This document shows, in pieces, positions 8,093-16,059 of a stretch of DNA of 64,000 nt. The stretch lies in contig NZ_CP073653.1 of the NCBI RefSeq assembly GCF_018223745.1, forward strand, positions 2,322,001 to 2,386,000, read 5' to 3'. The notes under the pieces are model-generated. The model did not search any database and was not told the DNA's origin. It saw only the letters and a program-made list of their open reading frames with translations. The first letter of the stretch is position 1, and every line of letters begins with the position of its first letter. Position numbers and translations under genes: made by a program. This stretch comes from Clostridium beijerinckii. Its GTDB lineage: Bacteria; Bacillota; Clostridia; Clostridiales; Clostridiaceae.

Positions 8093-8400
8093 AAACAACT
8101 ATAGACCAGACTTATATGTAGAATAATTATCTTTTATTGTTAAACGTTCGTGTGTACCTATGCCAGAAATGCATACATTTTTGTGAAACAGGCATTTGAA
8201 ATTGAGCTATTGAAAGTTATTAGTGAGAGGTTGCTCCGTTTACTTCTTGTCATCAACTTGCTTGAGGAGCATGCAGAAATGGGCACAACCTTTTACTTAG
8301 AACTTTCTAGCGGAGATTTCTTAAGTCCTATGGAATAAAAATGTATGTGATTTCGGTATATCACCACACAAGTCTAAGTTGAAAGTTGGATATCTAAAAT
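8090..8400 (+). repeat. Family A MITE-like element, copy A4 (diverged)
   Basis: About 300 bp with family A layout: outer TATAGATAAAC and GATATCTA ends, and an inner pair GAGGTTGCTCCG / GGGCACAACCTT around GAGCATGC. A 62-codon ORF inside it is a by-product of the inverted repeat. Confidence 0.65.
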
Positions 8401-8427
8401 TAAATTATAGAGATTGGGGAGACGATT

Positions 8428-8967
8428 ATGAATAAATTATTAGTGGTTGTAGATTATCAAAAAGATTTTGGTGATGGAGCTTTAGGATTTAAGAAAGCGG
8501 AAACATTAGAACAAGGTATTTATGATAAAGCAAAAAAATATTTGAAAAATGGCGATAAGGTTTTATTCACTTATGATACTCATTTTGAAAATTATCTAGA
8601 AACAAGAGAAGGAAAGAATTTACCTGTACCTCATTGTTATATAAATACTGAAGGTCATGAGCTTTATGGAAAGTTAAAAGAATTTGTGGGCGTAGAGAAT
8701 ACTTTTCATTATAATAAAAACTCTTTTGGAATAGCGCCAGCGGACATGTTAAAGATATCAAAGGATGTTGGCGAGGATATAGATGAAATAGAGTTAGTTG
8801 GAGTTGTAACGAACATTTGTGTAATAAGCAATGTAGTCACATTTCAATCTCAGTATATAAATGCAAACTTAAGTGTAGATGGAACATTGTGTGCAAGTTT
8901 TGATGATAGTCTTCATGACAAAGCATTAGATGTAATTGAATCACTAGGAGTTAAAGTTACAAGATAG
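8428..8967 (+). CDS. Nicotinamidase-like cysteine hydrolase (isochorismatase superfamily)
   Basis: The 179-residue protein has the isochorismatase-fold triad: Asp9 in LLVVVDYQKDF, Lys97 in YNKNSFG and Cys131 in GVVTNICVISN. Asp50 and His52 in TYDTHFENYLETREGKNLPV fit the metal site of PncA-type nicotinamidases, with His69 as a further candidate ligand. The expected reaction is hydrolysis of nicotinamide to nicotinate and ammonia in the cytosol. Start ATG 8428 follows GGGGAG. Only 11 bases separate it from the downstream phosphoribosyltransferase, so the two are cotranslated and likely consecutive in NAD salvage. Another small amide as substrate cannot be excluded. Confidence 0.85.
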   Translation: MNKLLVVVDYQKDFGDGALGFKKAETLEQGIYDKAKKYLKNGDKVLFTYDTHFENYLETREGKNLPVPHCYINTEGHELYGKLKEFVGVENTFHYNKNSFGIAPADMLKISKDVGEDIDEIELVGVVTNICVISNVVTFQSQYINANLSVDGTLCASFDDSLHDKALDVIESLGVKVTR

Positions 8968-8978
8968 GAGAGATATAA

Positions 8979-10448
8979 ATGATAGATCCATTATTATTAA
9001 CTGATTTTTATAAGACAATACATCATATGTGCTATGCAGAAGGACTTACAAAGCTTGTAAGCTATTGGACTCCAAGAATGTCTAGAAAAGAAAACATGAA
9101 CAAAGTGGTTATGTTTGGGCTTCAATCTTTTATAAAAAAATATTTAATAGAATATTTTGATGAAAATTTTTTCGCCATTCCTAAGGATGAAATTATTAGT
9201 GAATATAAGAGAGTGATATCTAGAACAATGGGAAGCATCGCAGCAGATACAGCTCACATAGAAAAATTGCATGATTTAGGTTATTTGCCTATACAAATAA
9301 AAGCAGTCCAAGAAGGAACAAGAGTAAATATAAAAACACCTATGATTGAAATCACTAATACTCACGATGAATTTGCTTGGCTTGTGAATTATTTGGAGAC
9401 TTTCATGAGCTGTAATATATGGCAGCCTATGACAAGTGCAACAATAGCATATAGATATAGAGAAATTGCTTTAAAGTATTTTGATCTAACTGTTGAAAAT
9501 GGTGATGTAAAAAAAGCTTGCGGTGACTTTAGCATGAGAGGATTTAGCTCAATTGAAAGTGCACAGGTTAGCAGTGCAGGGCATTTACTTTCATTTGACT
9601 TAACTGCAACAATATCATCAATACTTTATCTAGAAAATTATTATAACTGTAATATTGAAAATGAAATAGTTGGACTTGGAACCCCATCAACTGAGCATAG
9701 TGTAATGTGCACTTATGGAACTGATGAACTTAAAGCTTATAAGAGATTAATTAATGAAGTATTTCCAAGCGGTGTTATAAGTATAGTTTCAGATACCTAC
9801 GATTATTGGAACCTCATTACTAATATCCTTCCAATATTAAAAGAGGATATATTAAATAGAGATGGAAAGGTAGTAATCAGAGGAGATAGTGGAGATCCAG
9901 TTAAAATAATCTGTGGTGATAGTGAAGCACCACATAATAGTCCAGCATATAAAGGAACTGTTGAACTTTTGTGGGATATATTTGGTGGGGAAATTAATTC
10001 AAAAGGATATAAAGTTTTAGATTCACATATAGGAACAATTTATGGTGATAGCATCACAGTTGAAAGGTGCGAAGAAATCTGCAGATGCCTTGCACAAAAA
10101 GGATTTGCAGTAAGCAATTGTACTTTTGGAATTGGTTCTTACACCTATCAATATAATACTCGTGATACTTTTGGATTTGCTCTGAAAGCAACTCATGCAG
10201 TAATAAATGGTGAAGAAAAATTCATATTTAAAGATCCTAAAACTGATACAGGAAACTTTAAAAAATCTCAAAAGGGAATGTGCTATGTATACAGGGAGGG
10301 AGAGGACATCCTTTATAAGGACGAGCTTACTTTAAAAGAGCAGGAGGAGTATAAAGACAATTTATTAGAAGTTGTTTTTAAGGATGGAAACTTGATTAAA
10401 GATTATTCATTAAAAGAAATTAGAGAGAAGTTACATGGAGAGTTTTAG
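8979..10448 (+). CDS. Nicotinamide phosphoribosyltransferase (NAMPT/NadV) family enzyme
   Basis: At 489 residues it has full NAMPT length. Recognisable motifs are LLTDFYKTIHH (7-16), FSMRGFSSIES (184-194), STEHSV with the His240 expected to be phosphorylated, SDTYDYW (271-277), RGDSGDP (301-307) and IYGDSI. The reaction is nicotinamide plus PRPP giving NMN, using ATP to phosphorylate the histidine. Human NAMPT Asp219, which contacts the amide, appears to be Ala210 here (alignment made by eye), so preference for nicotinamide over nicotinate is uncertain. The upstream nicotinamidase makes nicotinate, which makes this question real. It follows the nicotinamidase with AGGAGAG before ATG. Confidence 0.88.
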   Translation: MIDPLLLTDFYKTIHHMCYAEGLTKLVSYWTPRMSRKENMNKVVMFGLQSFIKKYLIEYFDENFFAIPKDEIISEYKRVISRTMGSIAADTAHIEKLHDLGYLPIQIKAVQEGTRVNIKTPMIEITNTHDEFAWLVNYLETFMSCNIWQPMTSATIAYRYREIALKYFDLTVENGDVKKACGDFSMRGFSSIESAQVSSAGHLLSFDLTATISSILYLENYYNCNIENEIVGLGTPSTEHSVMCTYGTDELKAYKRLINEVFPSGVISIVSDTYDYWNLITNILPILKEDILNRDGKVVIRGDSGDPVKIICGDSEAPHNSPAYKGTVELLWDIFGGEINSKGYKVLDSHIGTIYGDSITVERCEEICRCLAQKGFAVSNCTFGIGSYTYQYNTRDTFGFALKATHAVINGEEKFIFKDPKTDTGNFKKSQKGMCYVYREGEDILYKDELTLKEQEEYKDNLLEVVFKDGNLIKDYSLKEIREKLHGEF

Positions 10449-10481
10449 ATTTACTGTATTTTTAAGAAGGGAATGAGAATT

Positions 10482-11522
10482 TTGTACACTATTGAAGAAA
10501 TTCTTGAAATGAAATACCCCTATGAATTATTTACAGGTGATAGAGAAATAACTAAAAAGGAACACAGTGATCTTCTTAAAATATTTCATCCAGATTTGCA
10601 TAGGGATTCAGAGAAATACAAAGAAGTCACAAGTAAAATAAATGAATTATATTCTGAAACTGTTAAATTATTAGAGAATGGAAACTGGATGGAAGAGGGG
10701 TTAATTAAAATAACAAGCTTTGATGGCGAGAAATATTCAATGAGATATAATGTAGAATATTCATTTGAATTAGGAAAATATTTTATTGGAAATAGATCAA
10801 TTTTATATTTAATTGATAAAAAGCATGAGGATTTTGTAGAAAATGCATTGGATAGAATCAAGAACTTAAAATACGAAAATAACAACATGAAATCTGAATT
10901 TGAAAAGTATTTTCCCAAAGTGTTAAAGAAATTTGAAACCATAGATAAGAAGATAGGACTGCTTATAGAAAAGCCAGAAGATGCTTATTCTCTTAAAGAT
11001 ATATTAAATTATTATAGCAGCAAAGTTCCACCAAGACATGTAATGTGGATTCTAAGCACTTTATATAATATAACTTGTTTTCTATATTATAATAATTTAT
11101 CACATAATGGAATAAATATTGATAATTATTATATTTCACCTTCGAATCATAGTGGATTTTTGTTAGGTGGCTGGTGGTATACAGTTCCTATAGATGGTAA
11201 GATGCTTGGAGTACCTAGCGAAATTTATAGCATCATGTCTCCAGAAATGAAGTCATCTAAAATAGGTACATTTCTATTAGATTTAGAATCCATAAGATTA
11301 ATTGGAAGAATCTTGCTTGGTGATAAGAATGGAATGAGTTTTATTGAGGATTCTGATATACCTAAGCCACTTATTGATTGGGTCAGAGGAGTCTCAGTAA
11401 ACAATCCAATGGAAGAGTATAAGCTTTGGGAAAGTGTGATTAAACAAAGTTATTGGGAAAGAAAATTCGTAGAAATGGATATTGATATAAATAAATTATA
11501 CGCTGGAAAAATTAATAAGTAA
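10482..11522 (+). CDS. J-domain protein fused to a kinase-like (probable pseudokinase) domain
   Basis: The N-terminal 60 residues form a J-domain-like helical pair with HPD in LLKIFHPDLHRD, the motif that stimulates Hsp70. Residues about 160-285 resemble the C-lobe of a protein kinase: IGLLIEKPEDAYSLKDIL, then LYYNNLSHNGINIDNYYIS, then LLDLESIRLIGRILLGD. The catalytic HRD aspartate is replaced (HNG) and no DFG is seen (GGW follows), so phosphotransfer is unlikely. Start: GAAGGGA abuts ATG 10473, so TTG 10482 with nine bases of spacing is preferred. It follows the NAMPT gene by 33 bases and precedes a vWA gene. It may recruit Hsp70 to the island's proteins; this is inference. Confidence 0.6.
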   Translation: MYTIEEILEMKYPYELFTGDREITKKEHSDLLKIFHPDLHRDSEKYKEVTSKINELYSETVKLLENGNWMEEGLIKITSFDGEKYSMRYNVEYSFELGKYFIGNRSILYLIDKKHEDFVENALDRIKNLKYENNNMKSEFEKYFPKVLKKFETIDKKIGLLIEKPEDAYSLKDILNYYSSKVPPRHVMWILSTLYNITCFLYYNNLSHNGINIDNYYISPSNHSGFLLGGWWYTVPIDGKMLGVPSEIYSIMSPEMKSSKIGTFLLDLESIRLIGRILLGDKNGMSFIEDSDIPKPLIDWVRGVSVNNPMEEYKLWESVIKQSYWERKFVEMDIDINKLYAGKINK

Positions 11523-11523
11523 T

Positions 11524-11672
11524 ATATATATGTTACAAAAATAATCATTCATCATAATTCAAAAAAATATTGCAAGAATTTTAGTCGTAATTATCAATCG
11601 TGAAATGTGCAATTTTCATTGTGAATTGAAAATTGTGAACTGTGCATTGTGAATTGTGAACTGAAATATATA
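11524..11672 (+). repeat. Family B repeat, copy 2 (long form)
   Basis: A family B element expanded by extra ATTGTGAATTG-type units: it opens with TATATGTTACAAAAATAATC and ends with GTGAACTGAAATATATATG. It separates the J-domain gene from the vWA gene. Confidence 0.75.
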
Positions 11673-11694
11673 TGAGTATTTAGGAGGTATTAAA

Positions 11695-12618
11695 ATGGGA
11701 ACAGGAAGATGGGATTCAAAAGCTTGGGATAGTTATGCAAGTGCAACTATAAAAGGAAAGAAAACAGTAGATGATGTCTTTGCAGCGAGGAAACTTGATC
11801 CAAGTTTAAATCCGTATAAAGTAAGTTTTAGGGAAAGCTGTGACAGCAGCGACAATCCAAACTCAACACCAATTATTATTGGATTAGATGTAACTGGTTC
11901 AATGGGAATAATTGCAGATAGTATTGCAAGAGAAGGCTTAGAAAAATTAGCTACTGAAATATATAACAGAAAGCCTGTTTCTGACCCACATATCATGTTT
12001 ATGGGAATTGGTGATGTTAAATATGATTCAGCGCCTTTGCAGGTAACTCAATTTGAAGCCGATATAAGGATTGCAAAAGAGTTAACTAAAATTTATGTGG
12101 AACATGGAGGTGGAGGAAATAACTCTGAAAGTTATACTTTGCCTTGGTGGTTTGCTGGAATGCATACAAAATGCGATAATTTTATAAAAAGAGGAAAAAA
12201 GGGATATCTATTTACTATAGGAGATGAAGAGTGTCCTAAGACTGTTCTTAAAAATGAAATAAAAAAAGTCTTTGGAGATACAATACAAACTGATAGCATG
12301 TCAGCACAAGATTTATTAAGGCTTGTATCTAAGCAATACGAAGTATTCCATATTATTATTGAAGAAGGAAGTCATATGCGTTATCAGCCAGATGAAGTAA
12401 TAAAGTCATGGAATGATATTTTAGGCCAAAGAGTTTTGAGATTGTCAGATTATACAAAATTGCCTGAACTTATAGTATCAACACTACAAGTATTAACTGG
12501 AGAAGACAAGGATAATGTTTCTGATAGTTGGGATGGAAGTACAAGCCTAATAATAAGAAATTCTATAAAGGAATTAGTTCCAAATGTAAAAACTGATGAT
12601 GGACTTGTAAAGTTTTAA
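11695..12618 (+). CDS. von Willebrand factor A (vWA) domain protein, unknown role
   Basis: The 307-residue protein has a vWA-type MIDAS motif DVTGSMG at residues 65-71 (a DxTGS variant of DxSxS) at the end of the first strand IIIGLDV. Later strands carry IMFMGIGDVKYDSAPL and GYLFTIGDEECPK, where the aspartates would complete metal binding. A glycine-rich HGGGGNNSES loop (about 139-148) precedes an aromatic stretch. No signal peptide or membrane segment is present, so it is cytosolic. AGGAGG precedes ATG 11695. It lies between the J-domain protein and the adenylosuccinate-synthetase-like gene. Cytosolic vWA proteins often act as scaffolds with ATPases or chaperones; its exact role is unknown. 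Confidence 0.7.
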   Translation: MGTGRWDSKAWDSYASATIKGKKTVDDVFAARKLDPSLNPYKVSFRESCDSSDNPNSTPIIIGLDVTGSMGIIADSIAREGLEKLATEIYNRKPVSDPHIMFMGIGDVKYDSAPLQVTQFEADIRIAKELTKIYVEHGGGGNNSESYTLPWWFAGMHTKCDNFIKRGKKGYLFTIGDEECPKTVLKNEIKKVFGDTIQTDSMSAQDLLRLVSKQYEVFHIIIEEGSHMRYQPDEVIKSWNDILGQRVLRLSDYTKLPELIVSTLQVLTGEDKDNVSDSWDGSTSLIIRNSIKELVPNVKTDDGLVKF

Positions 12619-12621
12619 TGT

Positions 12622-12735
12622 TATTGGAGCTGCCGCAGAAAGAATAAAAACTACAATATACTGTATTAAATTTAAAAATTCTAATACAACATACTGTGGC
12701 CAATTTTCTTAATGGAACAGCTCCATTTTTAACAT
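12622..12735. repeat. Long imperfect inverted repeat between vWA and purA-like genes
   Basis: TTGGAGCTGCCGCAGAAAGAA at the left pairs imperfectly with the reverse complement of the right end (TTCTTAATGGAACAGCTCCA), and ATACTGTATT pairs with AATACAACATACTG near the middle. The whole 110-base gap folds as one hairpin. It may be a small repeat element or a processing or termination signal. Confidence 0.5.
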
Positions 12736-12754
12736 CATGAGAGGAGAGCTTGGC

Positions 12755-13975
12755 ATGAAATCTATAAAAGTGATAATAGGTTCTAATTTTGGTGATGAAG
12801 GAAAAGGACTAATGACAGATTACATGTGTTCTATAAATGAAAATCCAGTTGTGATTCGATTCAATTCATCTGCTCAAGCAGGTCATACTGTAGTTACACC
12901 AGATGGTAAAAGACATGTATTTGGACATTTTGGAGCAGGAAGCTTACAAGGTATTCCAACTTTTTTAAGCAGTTATTTTTCAGCCAATCCTTTGTTATTT
13001 CTAAAAGAATATGATGAACTTAATAAAATAGGAAATATTCCACATACAATGATAGATCCCAATTGCCCTGTAGTTATACCACAAGACATGCTATTAAATC
13101 AGATATTAGAAAGACATAGAGGAAATAATAAACATGGAAGTTGCGGACTAGGATATAATGAGTCGATTGTAAGAAATAGTATGGATAGATATAAAATAAC
13201 CTGCGGTGATATTTTCAGTGGAATTTATAAAGATAAGCTGGAGCTTATAAAAAAAGAATATATAGATAAAAGGCTTGAGCAGTTAAATTTAAAGTCATCC
13301 AATGATAATTTAATGAGTATACTGTTTGATGCAAATATAATAGAACATTTTATTTATGATGTTGATAACAATTTTAAAGCAAAAGTAGAACTGTCTAATA
13401 TAGAAAGTATTTTAGAAAATTATGAAACTATTATATTTGAAGGAGCGCAAGGATTGATGCTATCAGAGGACTATAAATATTTTCCTTATGTGACCCATTC
13501 TAAAACAGGTGTAAGCAATGTGATAGATTTGTTAGAAGAAGCAAAGCCCTGTGAACTGGACATAGAAGTAATCTATGTAACAAGGAGCTATTTAACAAGA
13601 CATGGTGCTGGACCATTGCCAAATGAAATTAAAGAGAAGCCATACAAAAATATTACAGATTTAACTAACATTCAAAATGAATTTCAAGGTGTTTTGAGAT
13701 TTGCACCACTAGATATAGATTTATTATCGGAGAATATAGAAAATGATTATAATAAGATTAGCTTCAAGAGCAAGAATAAAAAAATCAATGTAAGTAAATC
13801 TATTGCAATAACATGCCTAGATCAGATAGATAATAATAAGGCAGAATATTATAAAGATAATAATCTTTTGTTAAAGCATACTGATGAGTTTATAGAGGAT
13901 ATACTTAGAAAGATCAATCCTGACAATTGTTATTTAAGTTATGGAGTATCAAGAGATAATATTGTAAAATATTAA
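12755..13975 (+). CDS. Divergent adenylosuccinate synthetase-like protein (PurA/PurZ superfamily)
   Basis: The protein (406 residues from ATG 12755, placed six bases after GGAGAG) opens with VIIGSNFGDEGKG, the GTP-binding loop, with catalytic Asp14 present. AQAGHTVV supplies the second catalytic residue His44, and IIFEGAQGLML is also conserved. It lacks the canonical GRRRRTGW substrate loop, having EFQGVLRFAPLD instead. The N-terminal Asp distinguishes it from phage PurZ enzymes, in which that residue is small. The expected reaction is IMP or a related nucleotide plus aspartate and GTP. Since a housekeeping purA is normally elsewhere, this is probably a specialised paralogue of the nucleotide island. 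Confidence 0.78.
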   Translation: MKSIKVIIGSNFGDEGKGLMTDYMCSINENPVVIRFNSSAQAGHTVVTPDGKRHVFGHFGAGSLQGIPTFLSSYFSANPLLFLKEYDELNKIGNIPHTMIDPNCPVVIPQDMLLNQILERHRGNNKHGSCGLGYNESIVRNSMDRYKITCGDIFSGIYKDKLELIKKEYIDKRLEQLNLKSSNDNLMSILFDANIIEHFIYDVDNNFKAKVELSNIESILENYETIIFEGAQGLMLSEDYKYFPYVTHSKTGVSNVIDLLEEAKPCELDIEVIYVTRSYLTRHGAGPLPNEIKEKPYKNITDLTNIQNEFQGVLRFAPLDIDLLSENIENDYNKISFKSKNKKINVSKSIAITCLDQIDNNKAEYYKDNNLLLKHTDEFIEDILRKINPDNCYLSYGVSRDNIVKY

Positions 13976-14011
13976 AATAAGATTTGAATATCATAATTTA
14001 TTTAAAATAAA

Positions 14012-14340
14012 TAGTGAAGTTGTTATAGATATCTAACTTTAAAACTAGATTTATGTGGTAACTTACCGAAATCATAAATATTTTGATTCCGAAAAGCTAT
14101 GAAAATATCGCTGAAGGTTCTAAGCAGCAGGTAGTATCCACTTTAGCATGCTCCAACTTTCAGTTTGACAAGCTAAAATGGAACAACCTACAGCTAAGAA
14201 CCTTTAACAGCTCATTTTCAAATGTTTTCTTCACAAATATATTTATGATTTCTGGTGAAGATATGAGCTTAAAGTTTTAGTAACTTTTTAAATATGTTCA
14301 TCTAATAAGTCGAATTCTTAAATTGGAGATCTATATAGAT
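14012..14340 (+). repeat. Family A MITE-like element, copy A5
   Basis: About 320 bp, nearly the reverse complement of 61140-61410 and close to 50625-50937. It starts at TATAGATATCTAAC and contains GATTCCGAAAAGCTATG, a GCAGGTAGTATCCACTT / AAATGGAACAACCTAC inner stem and AGAACCTTTAACAGC. A 65-codon ORF inside is not a gene. Confidence 0.75.
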
Positions 14341-14467
14341 AAGCCAATTATAAGTTAGATTTATACTATGAAATATATCCAAACTAGAAACTGGAACAAA
14401 AGTATGTTATTCATTTCGGCGAGTTGTATTCATAAGTTCAGGTCTTAGTTGGATATCTATATATTGT
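14330..14467 (+). repeat. Family A MITE-like element, copy A6 (internally deleted)
   Basis: Both ends of the subfamily seen at 16972 are present (AATTATAAGTTAGATTTATA on the left, TTAGTTGGATATCTATATA on the right) but the hairpin core is missing, leaving about 135 bp. Confidence 0.65.
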
Positions 14468-14476
14468 AGGAGTTAT

Positions 14477-15952
14477 ATGTTAAATGTTAATTGGAAACCA
14501 AATAAAATGTTATCTATTCCATTATATCAGCAAATAGTTAATTATATTAAGACGATGATATCAACAGGGGAATGGGATGTAGGTAGTAAACTGCCAACAC
14601 AAAGAGAGCTGTCAAAAATATTTGAAGTAAATAGAAGTACTGTTGTGGAGGCTTTAGATGAATTAAAAGCAGAAGGTCTAATTGAAGGTAAAAGCGGTGT
14701 AGGAACTGTCATAGTTAATAATACATGGTCTCTAATTACATCTATTTCACCATTAAAATGGCAAAATTATATTCAAAGTGGTATACAAAAGCCAAACCTG
14801 CCTACAATTCAAAAAATAAATCAATTAGAATTTAAAGATGGAATGATACGGTTAGGAACAGGAGAACTTTCTCGTGATTTATATCCTCATGATATGATGA
14901 AAGTGATTTTAAACAAAATTTCAGAAAATGTAAAAGATTTAGGTTATGAAGAACCAAAAGGGTCACTGCATTTAAGAGAAACAATAAGCAAGTATCTGAA
15001 AAAGCATAATATAAGTGTTTCCCCATCAAAAATATTAATTGTATCTGGATCATTGCAAGCACTGCAGTTAATTTCTATGGGGATTTTAAAGAGTGGATCT
15101 ACAATACTTGTTGAAAAGCCTTCATATTTGAGTTCGCTTAATTTATTTCAATCATATGGAATGAATTTAAATAGTGTTTCAATAGATAACTTTGGCATCA
15201 AGACAAATGAAATTATAAAAAATAAGAAAAACGATAATTCAACTTTATTATATACTATACCCACTTTCCAAAATCCTACTGGAATTGTAATGACAGAAGA
15301 GAGAAGAAATGAAATTTTAGAAATATGTTCAAAAGAAAGAATTCCTATTATTGAAGATGATGCGTATAGAGAACTATGGTTAGATAAAGAGCCACCGCCA
15401 CCGTTAAAATCAAAAGATAAAAATGGAAATGTCATGTATTTAGGCACTGCTTCTAAATCTATAGCAGCAGGTCTTAGAGTTGGTTGGCTAGTTGGACCAG
15501 AAAATGTAATTGAACATTTAAGTGATCTTAAGATGCAGATGGATTATGGAACAAGTTCTTTGTCTCAGGAAGTCTTAGCTGAATTGATTGATAGTGGCTT
15601 ATATGATGAATATTTACTACAACTAAGAAATCGGCTGAAAATTCGAAGAGATGCTACACTAAATATTTTAAAGAGGTATTTTGATGGCATAGCAACATGG
15701 AGCAAACCACATGGTGGATTTTATATTTGGTTAAAATTAAAGAAATCACTATCATTAAATAAACTATTTGAATTATCTTATGAGAAAGGAATATTGATTA
15801 ATCCGGGAAATATTTATGATTTTTCTAATAGCCAAAACTTAAGAATTTCATATTCATATGCTTCACTGGGAGAGTTAGAAAGGGGTTTAAAGATATTATC
15901 AGAATTGATAAAAAAGAGCTATTTTAATGATATAAGTAAAAGCAGCTATTGA
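14477..15952 (+). CDS. MocR/PdxR-type GntR regulator with aminotransferase domain
   Basis: Residues 1-80 form a GntR winged helix (IPLYQQIVNYIKTMISTGEW, then LPTQRELSKIFEVNRSTV). Residues about 110-480 have the class I aminotransferase fold, with the PLP lysine in GTASKSIAAGLRVGW and TIPTFQNPTGIVM upstream. In MocR proteins the aminotransferase domain binds PLP and a ligand to control DNA binding rather than catalyse. It precedes a LysE exporter gene by about 110 bases and most likely controls it, as many amino-acid exporters have a linked regulator. A shared inverted repeat before lysE is a candidate site. The start ATG 14477 has TAGGAG upstream. Confidence 0.88.
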   Translation: MLNVNWKPNKMLSIPLYQQIVNYIKTMISTGEWDVGSKLPTQRELSKIFEVNRSTVVEALDELKAEGLIEGKSGVGTVIVNNTWSLITSISPLKWQNYIQSGIQKPNLPTIQKINQLEFKDGMIRLGTGELSRDLYPHDMMKVILNKISENVKDLGYEEPKGSLHLRETISKYLKKHNISVSPSKILIVSGSLQALQLISMGILKSGSTILVEKPSYLSSLNLFQSYGMNLNSVSIDNFGIKTNEIIKNKKNDNSTLLYTIPTFQNPTGIVMTEERRNEILEICSKERIPIIEDDAYRELWLDKEPPPPLKSKDKNGNVMYLGTASKSIAAGLRVGWLVGPENVIEHLSDLKMQMDYGTSSLSQEVLAELIDSGLYDEYLLQLRNRLKIRRDATLNILKRYFDGIATWSKPHGGFYIWLKLKKSLSLNKLFELSYEKGILINPGNIYDFSNSQNLRISYSYASLGELERGLKILSELIKKSYFNDISKSSY

Positions 15953-15972
15953 TTTTTTCAATGGCTGCTTTT
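15938..15972 (+). terminator. Intrinsic terminator overlapping the MocR gene end
   Basis: AAAAGCAGCTATTGA pairs perfectly with TCAATGGCTGCTTTT apart from one mismatch, around a T-rich loop. The stop codon lies in the left arm. Confidence 0.65.
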
Positions 15973-16015
15973 GGTTGGGTAATAAACTAATATCTTGGTT
16001 GGGGACTTTTTATAT

Positions 16016-16048
16016 TTTATTAGTTAAAATAATAAAAGAACTAATAAA
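16016..16048 (+). promoter_or_regulatory. Inverted repeat before lysE, candidate MocR operator
   Basis: Perfect 10-base arms TTTATTAGTT and AACTAATAAA are separated by 13 bases and end at the GGGGG ribosome site of lysE. Two TTGGTTGGG direct repeats lie 25-45 bases upstream. Binding by the adjacent MocR regulator is inferred. Confidence 0.45.
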
Positions 16049-16059
16049 GGGGGTAAATT

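Noticed and set aside
8150..8338. 62-codon ORF
   Set aside because: Inside family A copy A4, without a ribosome site or conservation in other copies.
11524..11672. CRISPR-like look of the GTGAATT repeats
   Set aside because: Units are 7-15 bases, adjacent, without unique spacers and without cas genes.
12755..13975. PurZ of the 2-aminoadenine (Z genome) pathway
   Set aside because: The catalytic Asp14 is present, whereas PurZ has a small residue there, and no datZ or mazZ partner is nearby.
14083..14280. 65-codon ORF
   Set aside because: Inside family A copy A5; the near-identical copies at 50625 and 61140 do not preserve it.
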